Source: Tomocerus qinae (lineage: Eukaryota > Arthropoda > Collembola > Entomobryomorpha > Tomoceridae). Taken from it: a DNA stretch of 64,000 nucleotides. The stretch spans positions 38,791,909-38,855,908 of the forward strand of contig CM034547.1 of NCBI GenBank assembly GCA_020055645.1, written 5' to 3'. Both the position numbers and the translations under genes were made by a program. The notes under the pieces were generated by a model. That model saw nothing but the letters and a program-made list of their open reading frames with translations. It was not told the DNA's origin and searched no databases. Shown here one piece after another: positions 53,701 through 63,295 of the stretch; position 1 is the first letter of the stretch, and each line of letters starts with the position of its first letter.

Positions 53701-56700
53701 CATCCTTTACTTAGACATGTACGTCGAAGCACTAAAAAGACTCGAGAAGTTAACAAACAGTTGGACTTGGATACACACTACACTTAAACTTGGATGATAC
53801 GAGATCGAGATCCAAGAAAAGAACATTTTTATATTCAGCATTCTCTCGCACTCATTCACTTCACTTTCCAGCTAAACTTTTCTCGAGTTCCAAGTTTAAG
53901 TCTAACCCAAGTTACCTGCCTTTTCTATTACAAATTCTTAAGTACTTACATGGGTTTTATATGACTAGCTGCGTGTCTTATACGAGCTCAGCTACTATGG
54001 TTATCTGCTGTAGTACTTGTACCTCCTTATCTCTTACACTAGATTTCGAATAATGGACTATACTTGCTTAGTTAAATGACTGCATATTAACGGACACCAT
54101 GTAATGCATTCATAGAATTACTTCGGCTCCCGTAACCGGAACGAATCTTTCATCTGAATGACTAAATCTTCAATTCTCACACTAAAGCACATACAACGAC
54201 TTTAGTGCTTCTAAAACTAATGCAGTATTTACTTGCATGCTAAAAAATGAGTTTTTTCTTTCACATTTTTCTTGTAACAGTATTATACGCACTCAGACCA
54301 GGATCTCAACTTTTGTACAAGTTATCCTTAGATAGAACTGAGTAACGACCCAACGTAATCAGTAAATTATAATTTTTACTTCTCACTACCAACATGTTAC
54401 TTGCCAGTTTTTAATTTCACTTTTACCCTTCCATTTGCACTATTGAGAGTTAAATCATAAGCCGTTAATATTAAAGTCTAGGTTGAAAATTTTCTTAATC
54501 GTATGAATTTTTGCTACCATTTGTTTGCCTCGACATACATAGAATTAGAATTTTGTCGATATATTACGTTCATGTTAATTATTATTTTTGAATTGCTTAT
54601 TATTGGCATTGATAAATCGAATGGGATGGTTATTGCATTACTAAGGGTGGTATTAACATGTAGGAATTCATAACAGGCGAAGTAGAGTAGACAAATCCAT
54701 TAAAAAAAGCTGGTATGCTTAAGCTGATGCTTGACTGACATTTTAGATTTTATTCACTACTGCACCATGAACCATGTTAACGTGTCAACAATACGAATTG
54801 TTTATTAGGCTGTATATGCACAGTACACACAAAGACGCTTAAAGTAGAGGCAATGGAAATCGAAGCAAAGAAGCCATAAGGCTTCCAAGGGGAAAATCAG
54901 AGCAGAATGGAGTGACAATACAATAGAGTGAACAGATTACTTAAACGGAAACGATCCCATTAAATCTGCTTATGTATCTGCTTAGCATTAAAACGAATTT
55001 TACCGTCACTTGTCTTCCTTCTGCTCTGTTCATTCTCACTCTCAACCAAAACTCATTTGCAGCTTATTTTATTGGAATGAAATAGCAAGACGTTTGTCCC
55101 AAATGACACCAAACAGCAACTCTACCAGATCATTCTTCGCTTTTTCGCCTATATACTTCTACGTCAAATGGAGAACATCCGAGAGCATATATTTTCCAGA
55201 CATACGACGAAAGTACAATAATATTGAGTACTGCTATGGCTATGCCTACTGATTATTGGAAAAGTAGAGATACATATTATTGTTCCTGTACTACATTTGG
55301 ATCTTCCTGTAGAGCAGTTCTTTCATTCACAAAACATTGTTATATATTTGCTTGCGAGAGAGAACTTGCAGGGCAGCGCCTATCCTTTTATATTCATTTG
55401 TTCCATTTTATTTTTCGATTCCCTGTTGTTTGAGATTCGGATTGGAGCAAGTAATGACTCCATCCGAAATCCGAAGAGCCCAAAAACAATCTAATTATTG
55501 ATAATGGTGGCGATAACCACACTACGAATTTAGTTCCGTTGACTGAATTACATTACAGTATTGCCTTCCTGCATTAGTATACAAAATGGATAATAATAGC
55601 AAGGCAATTGGAGAAAGCAGATAGGGATACCTACTACATGGTGCTATGCACAGTGACTGTCATTTATACTAAGTTTGGTTTGAATTTTATGCACTATGTA
55701 GTTGTACTAGCAGTAGTAGATTAGGACGTGAAGAATAGAATAGTATTTAGTAATGAAATGGTATCGTAAAAGAAGTAATAGTAGTTTATAATAGCTTTCC
55801 ATTTGCTATGAAGTGCATACACGTATCGGTGTGTGGAGAGAGGAGTCAGGCCGGATAGTGTTATAGCATAATGGTGAGATGAGAGATTCTGAACTGACGA
55901 TAATTAATTTCCCTATCTAATGTAATGTTGAATGTAAAAGGATGAAACAAGTTGAGTTCCGCTCAGGGAATTACTACGAGGCCTTTAACTCATGTCAAGT
56001 CTGGTTGTTACTGCCTACTAGACTTAGACTGGCATAATATTATTCTAGAATAGGCATTTGATAGTGGTAAGTCGGAAAGCAAGTAGTAGTCTGTTCCGTG
56101 TAGGTAGGTATGTTGTTCTTCACTTTCGGCCAGCTCTGTCTACCGGAGAACGCCAAGTGAACACCGTCTAATCGTAAGTTAAAACACATACACGCAGCCA
56201 GTGAAACCTAATATATCGGTGGGAGGGTCTCTCTCTCATCTCATCTCTCCGGAATACCAACCGAAAGAACCGACCGATGCGATGATTCTAAATATAATGT
56301 AATAGGTCGCTGCAGATCTAGCCAGGCCAGACCAGAACTCGTTGACTTGCTTTACTTACATTTCGTTGACGTAATAATAATATTATATAAGTTATGTACT
56401 TACGTACACAGTAGATATATATAGTTCATACATTATATAATGAGTGATCTAATGTATATAGAGAGACATACTTATTATTTTCAGCAGTGCATGTAAGTCT
56501 ATGTAATATTATATTACCATCAGCTTAACCTGCTAGGTTTACTCTTCTATTTCTTCAGCAGGACCGAAATATCTAGGAAAGTTATAACTATCTGTAGTAC
56601 AACGTAATACTAAACGTAGAGGTTGGGAGCTAGTTGTAGCAAGAAGAAAATCTTGTGATTGTGTGCCATATATTACATCCCGTGTTACCGAAAGAACGGA

Positions 56701-56855
56701 ACGGAATACAAAACTAACACAACATCACTCACTAAAATATCATAACAACGTATATCTAAAGTGTATAGGTGTGTGAGATACGTAAATACGTATATGGTGA
56801 CTATTGTCCATATATTTTCTTACATTTACCAATGGACGCTGCTAATAATAAAATA
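44723..56855. other. Non-coding DNA, presumed host intron (proximal part)
   Basis: No gene or bounded mobile element could be supported. The longest frame here is a 145-codon minus-strand frame at 46105-46542; neither it nor the other frames shows a domain. A CGA microsatellite lies at 46515-46530. The stretch 54090-54800 is less repetitive, ATTA-rich, and holds an inverted pair of Sox-like half sites at 54787-54802. Everything else shares the short-motif texture of the rest of the window. Confidence 0.45.
46515..46530. repeat. (CGA)n microsatellite
   Basis: Just over five perfect CGA copies, an unusually GC- and CpG-rich run for this window. Confidence 0.85.
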
Positions 56856-56859
56856 TATA

Positions 56860-56980
56860 TGTGGTAGTCTGGAAGAGCAGGGGCGCCAGTAGATCTAATG
56901 GCTAGTCCACAGGAGCACTGCTCTTGGGGCTTAGCCATAGGAGCTATCGACTTTAGTCCATAGGAGCAGTTCTGATTTCT
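56860..56980. repeat. Left 121-bp TIR of Ginger-type element 2
   Basis: This is the inverse of 59580-59700, with one mismatch (base 56903 against 59657). It contains three spaced copies of CCAYAGGAGC, at 56907-56916, 56935-56944 and 56958-56967. Such subterminal repeats are plausible transposase binding sites; that role is inferred. Confidence 0.93.
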
Positions 56981-56998
56981 TTGCATTAACAATAGGTA

Positions 56999-57004
56999 TT
57001 TATT
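56999..57004 (-). terminator. Candidate poly(A) signal of the transposase gene
   Basis: AATAAA on the minus strand, about 125 bases past the transposase stop codon and just inside the left TIR. Position and motif fit a polyadenylation signal. In AT-rich DNA the motif alone is weak evidence. Confidence 0.5.
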
Positions 57005-57128
57005 AAAAATATTATTATCAGTCATTATATAATTAGTCAGTAGGTTAAATATTGCATGTAAATACTTTGGATACAGTAAAATTAATAAGTAATACATTAA
57101 ATTGACGAGTGAATGAAAGTAAAGGAGA

Positions 57129-57842
57129 TTAATCGCAGTGAACATTAATACAATTAGTGTTGCCTACATGACACTTGGTACTACAAGGTACTTTATTTTT
57201 TCTGCATGCGCATATTCTAGTTCCACAACTAGTCTTACATTTACAAATAGATTGGCCATTGTAGGAAGTGAAGGACCTTAATGCACTTATGTATTTGATA
57301 GAAGTTAGTGGCCATTTAGTTGTGTCTGTTTCAGCTGACCAAGGTCCTACATTAGATTCGTTTACCCATGAGTCTATGATTCCTTTACCACATTGTAATT
57401 GAAGATTTCCATTCTCAAGGCGTTGCAGAACTTTACATGGTAGATTTATGGGGTCAGTGTTGGACCTATCCACTCTAGGTATTGGTAGAGATATCATGGT
57501 GCCCACTTTCACCGATCGGGTTGCGGTAGTCTTTTGGTATCTTTCGCCTTGTTGTTTTCGGTTGCAAAGATATTTTTTCATTGCTGGCAACCGGCTTTCT
57601 ATATTTTCTAAAGTTGCTCCCATGCAGTCGGACGCTTTGTCTAAGGGCCACTTGACTTCTGCGTTTTCGGAAAATGAAGCGCCTTCCAAAAGTGAACAGG
57701 ATCCGTCGTGCAAAACTTTTTGTATCTTAAATTGCTGAAAATTTCCCTTGCCAAATTGTGCTGTTGCAAGGGTTGCAACGGCCCAAATTAAAACAGGGTC
57801 CTTTTCGTACAACAGCCACAGTTGAGGGGGTACATTTTCAAC
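57129..57842 (-). CDS. Transposase exon 2: cysteine-rich (CXC-like) C-terminal tail
   Basis: This is the last exon of the Ginger/KRBA2-like transposase, encoding 237 residues to a stop at 57129. A frame opens just upstream at a TTG, but no ATG is present there. The sequence just before the exon, TTTGCAG, is a good splice acceptor, so I read this as a spliced exon beginning V-E-N-V-P-P-Q-L. Residues 134-170 (L-P-C-K-V-L-Q-R-L to N-V-G-P-W) form a block conserved in the decayed element at 13230-13500. Residues 199-237 form a dense cysteine cluster (C-K-C-K, C-G, C-A-C, C-S-T-K-C-H, N-C), reminiscent of CXC/TSO1-like zinc-binding domains that bind DNA in other proteins. The role here, perhaps recognition of element ends, is inferred. 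Exon boundaries are predictions. Confidence 0.82.
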   Translation of the reverse strand, partial: VENVPPQLWLLYEKDPVLIWAVATLATAQFGKGNFQQFKIQKVLHDGSCSLLEGASFSENAEVKWPLDKASDCMGATLENIESRLPAMKKYLCNRKQQGERYQKTTATRSVKVGTMISLPIPRVDRSNTDPINLPCKVLQRLENGNLQLQCGKGIIDSWVNESNVGPWSAETDTTKWPLTSIKYISALRSFTSYNGQSICKCKTSCGTRICACRKNKVPCSTKCHVGNTNCINVHCD

Positions 57843-58084
57843 CTGCAAATTTAGTTGTGAAAATGTAATGTTTGTGTGTTGTAAGGTGTAAGTGTAGTGT
57901 TAGGTTGTTAGTGTATTGCATGTAAATATTAGTATGTTAGTGTATTGCATGTAAATATTAGTATGTTAGTGTATTGCATGTGTAATATTAGTATGTTAGT
58001 GTATTATAAGTGTAATATTTATATGTTAGTGTATTGTAAGTGTAATGCTAGTTTATTGTAATATGTAAGTGAAATGGGATATAC
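57843..58084 (-). other. Predicted 242-bp intron of the transposase gene
   Basis: The donor is GAG|GTATAT after codon 444 of exon 1. The acceptor is TTTGCAG|GTTGAA before exon 2. Both lie between codons (phase 0), so the joined frame stays open. If the intron were retained, translation would run 21 codons further and stop at 58019. Most of the intron is a 29-30 bp tandem repeat. Confidence 0.75.
57907..58054. repeat. 29-30 bp minisatellite within the transposase intron
   Basis: About five head-to-tail units beginning GTTAGTGTATT, at roughly 57907, 57936, 57965, 57995 and 58025. The first two are identical in length and nearly in sequence; later units diverge (TTGCATG becomes TATAAGTG or TGTAAGTG). 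The array ends just before the splice donor. Confidence 0.88.
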
Positions 58085-59416
58085 CTCAGCCAAAACCTCG
58101 TCCTCCAAAAACACTGGCTCTTCCCATGTCACGCCGTTCTCCCCTCCCAATTCTGCCATCCCATTATTCTCCTCCACGCTCTCCTCCTCAACACTATCGC
58201 CTTCTTCCACGCTCTCTTCGTTTTTCTCCTTCACACTGTCGTTCTCCTCCACACTGTCGTTCTCCTCCACACTGTCGTTCTCCTCCACACTGTCGTTCTC
58301 CTCCACACTGTCGTTCTCCCCCACACTGTCATTCTCTTCCACGCTATCGTCATCTGCAACACTCTCTTCCCCGTCGTTCTCCAAGCTTTCGTCATCCTCT
58401 ACGTTTTCCTCGCCGTTTACCACCACTGTCTCCTCCTCATCCTCTGTAATTTCATTCCCTATGTCCTCTGGTACTTCTTCTTCGTCGCTACGTATTGCTC
58501 TCACATGCGATCGGCCAAAGAAAACAGCGAAAGGAGTAGTTCCTATGGGCCTGGAGATGCTTGTGTTGATCTCATAGATTAATTTTGGCAAATGTGATGC
58601 CCAAGCTGGACCATAGTCTACCATGTGAGAGGCCAGTCTCCTTTCCAAATCTCCATTAGCCTTTTCAATTAATCCGTTGGTTTGTGGATGACGTGGCCTT
58701 GAGTGAATTATTTTCACAGAAGGAAATTTTTTCAAAATCGTATCTGCCAAAAGACTTCCCGTAAACTCCCCTCCGTTATCGCACTGCAATATTCTTGGAG
58801 CTCCGAATTGAAAAAATAAATTCACTAAGTGTCCCGTGACCTCCGCACATGTTTTACGTTGTAAGGGGTAGCCCCAAGTGAACTTCGTGAAGTGATCTTT
58901 TACATGTAAGATCCATTTATACTCACTGTCACTTTTAGACCTCAAGTCAATTAGGTCAATTTGCACTCTGTCCATAGGACCGCTGGCATAAATCGGGCGC
59001 CCAGCTATAGGCTTAGGTATCGGACGTCGAGTATTGCAAGTACTGCATATTTTAATGTACATTGCAACTAATTTTCGTGGAACACATTCGTACTCACTGC
59101 ACAGTTTCTTGTATGTCACATCTCGGCCTGGATGACCAGTTTCGTTGTGACTAACCTTAATTGCTTCGAAAAACATACTATGTTTAAGAATTTTTTTTTC
59201 ACTTTCTTTGAATAAGAGATATTCAATTCCATTAATAGTTGCCACTTTATACGATTTTTGAATTTTAGCTTTTCTAAAACTACTTACACCTTCAAGTGAT
59301 TCTCCTCTCCCTGATTTAACAATTGCTAGTATTTTCTCGTAATTAGTATCACTGGGGAATTTATCTGTACACCGAGCTGTTTCCAAAAAATCTTGAAAGT
59401 ACTGGGGAAATTCCAT
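58085..59416 (-). CDS. Transposase exon 1: H2C2 zinc finger and DDE integrase core
   Basis: 444 codons from a true ATG at 59416 (M-E-F-P-Q-Y-F) to a splice donor after E444. It would catalyse cut-and-paste movement of the surrounding element in the nucleus. Domains in order: an N-terminal region to about residue 85; an integrase-type zinc finger with H90, H95, C124 and C127; and an integrase catalytic fold with D154 (V-Q-I-D-L-I-D), D213 (Q-C-D-N-G-G-E-F) and E251 (N-G-L-I-E-K-A-N), so D-58-D-37-E. A proline/glutamine motif R-H-P-Q-T-N-G precedes the Glu, as in retroviral, Gypsy and KRBA2-type integrases. Residues about 310-425 are strongly acidic, with repeated D-S-V-E-E-N. There is no reverse transcriptase, protease or capsid domain, and the ends are TIRs, so this is a DNA transposon. 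With exon 2 the protein would be 681 residues. Confidence 0.9.
58232..58337. repeat. 18-bp coding tandem repeat (D-S-V-E-E-N)
   Basis: About six copies of an 18-base unit within transposase exon 1, each encoding D-S-V-E-E-N or a close variant. The first two and last copies are the most diverged. The period keeps the frame, so copy-number change would lengthen or shorten the acidic linker without breaking the protein. Confidence 0.88.
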
Positions 59417-59579
59417 CGTAATATAGAAATATAAATTATTTGATCTTCCTTCACCTCATATCATACATAGCCATATTATCACGGTTGCGGTTCACTCAAG
59501 TTGTGCGCAGTGAATAGCCCATGTACATAAAGTAAAGCACAGTCATGTAGATGTACGTACAACCTACTGCTACTGTTAC
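59417..59579 (-). promoter_or_regulatory. Presumed 5' leader and promoter of the transposase gene
   Basis: 163 bases between the start codon and the right TIR. An AT-rich tract (about 59423-59440, TTTATATTTCTATATTA on the minus strand) lies close upstream of the ATG. No TATA box at a secure distance or initiator can be assigned. It is called regulatory by position only. Confidence 0.35.
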
Positions 59580-59700
59580 AGAAATCAGAACTGCTCCTAT
59601 GGACTAAAGTCGATAGCTCCTATGGCTAAGCCCCAAGAGCAGTGCTCCTGTGGACTCGCCATTAGATCTACTGGCGCCCCTGCTCTTCCAGACTACCACA
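59580..59700. repeat. Right 121-bp TIR of Ginger-type element 2
   Basis: Inverse complement of 56860-56980 with one mismatch. It carries the same three subterminal CCAYAGGAGC motifs in opposite orientation. The TSD TATA follows directly. Confidence 0.93.
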
Positions 59701-59704
59701 TATA

Positions 59705-62700
59705 TACCATTCATGGATGTGTATTTGTTAGAGTTGAATATACAGCACACAAATACTTATACTTATATGGATGTGTGTGTTGGTAATGGATAACAAGGTA
59801 ACACTTCCACTATTACTTACTCTGCTCTACGGGTTACATAAGTAACTGATAACTTTAGTTTATCTGCAATAGGATATATACTACAGCGTGGTCTGACACT
59901 CTTTTTCTTTACCTCAGTCGAGCAGAAAATAGATGAGGTTTCATCAGCTAGAGTCGCGAAGAGAATATCTACAAATATTTGCTTTTTGTATTGAATTTCG
60001 TTGGCAGAAACAGACTGCTCGCTACTGCTGCTCTTGCTCTCTTCGTCGTCGTCCCATAATATTCCAACTCGGACCAGACCAAATAACAACAGAGGACACG
60101 ACAATACATAATGCTACAAACACATGCACACAAAAACTGCAGAGCAATAGCAGGAAAACCATGAGAATGAGACTTAATAAAGTGGAGCAAAGCAAAAGTA
60201 TGGCATAAAATACCATTTGGAGTTTTGCACAAGACTTGACTACACAGTCATTTTGTGTAAAGACTAATGTTGTGAAGTACTAATACACTTGGCCAAACCA
60301 TTGTAGAAAAGTAAGTAGCAAAGCAGAAACTGGGGTTTTCAGTATTTCTGCAATGGGACGGTTTCCTTGCATCAACAAAAGTATTCTCTGTATGTAGTAT
60401 TAGGCAAGATAGAGGCAAAAGAGAGAAAACGGAGAGTAAGAGAGACTATAAGTGTGAATATAATAGCCACCAGTACCAGTTGGAACAATATCTGTACTTA
60501 TCTGTAGCTAGAGAGACCGACCGAAGGAAAGGAGTACACGATGACTGTATAGTAGTTAGTAGCAGTAGAGTGAAGTAAAGAAAACCTTCCTAATTACTAT
60601 CTTGAAATGGAGCAACGCAATATAAATCAATTCTAAAGTGACATATATGTTGCTAGCTGCGGAACTGAGCCGTACATTAGGCTACCATGCTATTATAACA
60701 CCATACGGTTATTTGCAGAATTGGACACGATTTGAATTAAATGAACAAGTGCCACAGGCCAGACCAAGCCCAACCAAACCCATATAGCCAGACACACACA
60801 TAGTGTAATAATGCATCAGTGGTGGAAGAGGCACAGTTTCAGCACCCAAACCAACTCAGAGAGTAGAACTTACAATCAAGCCACATTAACGAGATAGAGA
60901 GAGAGAGAGAGAGTTGAGTTAAGCTATAGGCGGTTAGTTGCACATCAACATCAACATAATAAATATACGTCCTCTTCTATGGTCTCTAAAATTCTATTAG
61001 AGAATTACATTACACTTTGCAGTTAGCATAACATCGTAGAGATCTATTCTATATCTCTAATAGGCGACTTTGTCCTCAAGTCAACATTTTATAAAAATGA
61101 AGTATACACATAATGCTATGATGATGATGGTGTGGTGTGGTCCATTATTCGGCTCTATAGCCTCGCCACGGTCTACTATACTCAAATGTAATTGCCGACA
61201 ATAAGTGACTATATATTATTAGCATTACGTTACGAAAGAGTTTTTGCGAGCATTATTGCCTTGTCATGTGTTTTCTTACATTATTCACATCACTTGCATT
61301 GCAATCCGAAGTATTCAATTCAGCATTATAGCGTAACAAAACTAACTACCACTCTTTGCACTGCATGTACCTACTACAATTACATTTTCATGTAGCTCTT
61401 CTGTTGTTGATGTGGCTTGGTTCGGTTTCGCTGCTTTGCTTTTGCTTACACTTACACATTTATTGTTTACGACACTTTGCTGGGCTTGTTTGTTGTGCTA
61501 GATAAATTCTAGCATGCCAAGGAATAACTGAAGAACCTTCCTATAGCTTACTAATTCTCTTTTCTTCAGACTTGACTTGGACAATCTCTATATCCTTCAC
61601 TTACTCACTTCGTCTCGAATTTCTATTATGAACAGATCTCTTGCTGTGTTCCTATCATGCTTAATGTTACATTATGTACACATGAATGTATCTCTTTGGT
61701 CACGAATTCAGAAGGAGAAGGCCAGACCAGCCCATGTGCCTATGATGCTACATCATAGTATTGCACTCTAAGCAAAATTGCCCTAAGAAAACTATTATCA
61801 TCTATTACACTTATCGTACACACATTTACAACACACCTAACCACTATAGAAAATAGAAAACTAAGTACAATACATGTAAGTAAGTACGTAAGAGAAACAT
61901 AATATATCAGTTGTTAGTTACCTATGTACATATTGAGTCTAGAATCTCAATTCTTGATAGATTTGAGTCATTCACTACTGTTACTTATGACTTTTCAAAC
62001 ACTTACTACTAAAAAAGAATATACAAAAAAACTTTAGCATGCTTTGTAAAAATTACTTGAAAGAACTAAACGCGTCATAACGAAACACTATCCTTTATCC
62101 TTCTTTGGCTTGGTAAATTGTAAATTGCAAGTACAAGTACGTGCAAGTAAGAGTATCACTCTGTATATGTATGTGTGAATTCTCGCGAGTTCCCTGCCCA
62201 TTTAGTTTCATTTTCTAACAATATTTTTTCCATAAACCATCATACCAATTTTTTGCAAGCTGTTTCCATACTCTTTGCCAGTTTAGTTTATTGATAGGTC
62301 AAAGGGCAATGATAGAACACAAAGTTGGTGTTACTATTCCTTTATTCTATGCCATGGAATACTAACCCTTGTACTTTTTTGTATTATTACTTACAACTAC
62401 ACTTCAAACTTCATACCAAACAAAAAACCCAATAGGCACTATCCAGTGTTGAATACGAAGTAAATGAAAAGATAGTCATGTACATGTGATGATAAATGAT
62501 GTTTGTAGGATTAAAAAGGATTAGATATCCACATCACAGAACAGATCATCAAAGGAATTTTATTCGGTACTTCTCATATCTCTAAAGTCTAAACTTTTTT
62601 TAACGTTGTCTCATCCATTTCACTTGCCATAATATAATAATACCTAAATAAGACACCAATAGTGGCTATAGTTTATATGCATTATATGGTGACATCCATT

Positions 62701-63192
62701 CTTTCAATGAAAATAAAAGTAGGCAATCCAAGTACAAGCTAGTACTTCATTTTTTAGTGCCTTTGTGAGTAGTAAGATTGTTGACATTTAGCTTTGTATG
62801 CATACATGCATGGGAGTTAATTTCATATCTTTATTAGTATAAAGCTTTGGAAGACAATAAACCTACATATTCATTACGTCTTTAGATCCTATAAAAGTTT
62901 CATGCACATCATATATTTGTTACGTACATATGTAAACAAAAGTGTACGTAAGATATGAGCCAGAAAGAAGAGCCATGGGTCCCTATGTACTAACATTTTG
63001 GATTAACAACGATCGATTGTCAGAGTACATTCACCAGAATTTGAATTTGCATAGCATAATAGGTGAACATTTATACCATCTAAAGTGTACAATGTGTGTG
63101 TGATCAAGTGTGACAGTCATGCACAATTACATGTGCTAATACTTTGGTTGGACTCTAAAGGAAGTGAAGAGAGAGCTAGAATTTCATCTGAC
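59705..63192. other. Non-coding DNA, presumed 5' part of host intron 1
   Basis: No gene is supported. Reading frames of up to about 95 codons lack motifs. An AG run occurs at 60896-60913. The right end abuts the splice donor of the predicted first coding exon, so early-intron regulatory elements would be expected here, but none can be named from sequence alone. Confidence 0.45.
60896..60913. repeat. (AG)9 microsatellite
   Basis: Nine perfect AG copies, preceded by GAGAT, the longest dinucleotide run noticed. Confidence 0.85.
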
Positions 63193-63295
63193 CTTTATCG
63201 AGGATGAGTTTGGGTCGTACATCTTCTTGCCATCCTCCAAATGCCAGGTTCCCACATAGCAGCACACAGCACAGTGCCGACCACGCAAAATTCAT
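63193..63295 (-). CDS. First coding exon of a secreted/membrane protein, semaphorin-1A-like
   Basis: On the minus strand an ATG at 63295, in good context (CAAAATGA, A at -3), opens 34 codons plus one base before a donor AAAG|GTCAGA. The peptide starts M-N-F-A-W-S-A-L-C-C-V-L-L-C-G-N-L-A-F-G, a typical short signal peptide. It continues G-W-Q-E-D-V-R-P-K-L-I-L-D-K. From memory, arthropod class 1 semaphorins start their mature chain with W-x-x-D-V-x-P-K followed a few residues later by the sema domain, so this looks like such an N-terminus. Semaphorin-1A is a transmembrane axon-guidance ligand that binds plexin. Reading past the donor hits a stop after four more codons, supporting a real splice. 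The sema domain itself is not in the window. With only 34 residues, the signal peptide is firmer than the family name. Confidence 0.55.

Larger units (their letters stand above)
56860..59700 (-). mobile_element. Apparently intact Ginger/KRBA2-like DNA transposon
   Basis: The element is 2841 bp long with 121-bp terminal inverted repeats that differ at one position. Its ends are TGTGG...CCACA, fitting the Ginger TGTNR consensus, and it is flanked by the 4-bp duplication TATA (56856-56859 and 59701-59704). One minus-strand gene fills it: exon 1 with an H2C2 zinc finger and DDE integrase core, a 242-bp intron, and exon 2 ending in a cysteine-rich domain. All visible catalytic and zinc-binding residues are present and the frames are open, so this is a candidate autonomous and recently mobile copy. 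Near-identity of its TIRs argues for young age. The closest families I know are the integrase-type transposases annotated as KRAB-A domain-containing protein 2-like and the Ginger elements. Confidence 0.9.

Noticed and set aside
56801-57145. 114-codon minus-strand frame running through the left TIR
   Set aside because: It overlaps the transposase 3' end in another frame and crosses the element boundary, so it is not a gene.
58074-58577. 167-codon serine-rich and 126-codon proline-rich plus-strand frames
   Set aside because: Both are antisense shadows of the acidic repeat and integrase region of transposase exon 1.
56860-59700. Alternative reading of element 2 as a Gypsy-type LTR element
   Set aside because: The integrase resembles Gypsy integrases, but the ends are inverted rather than direct repeats. 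There is no reverse transcriptase, protease or capsid region, and the TSD and TGTNR ends fit Ginger.
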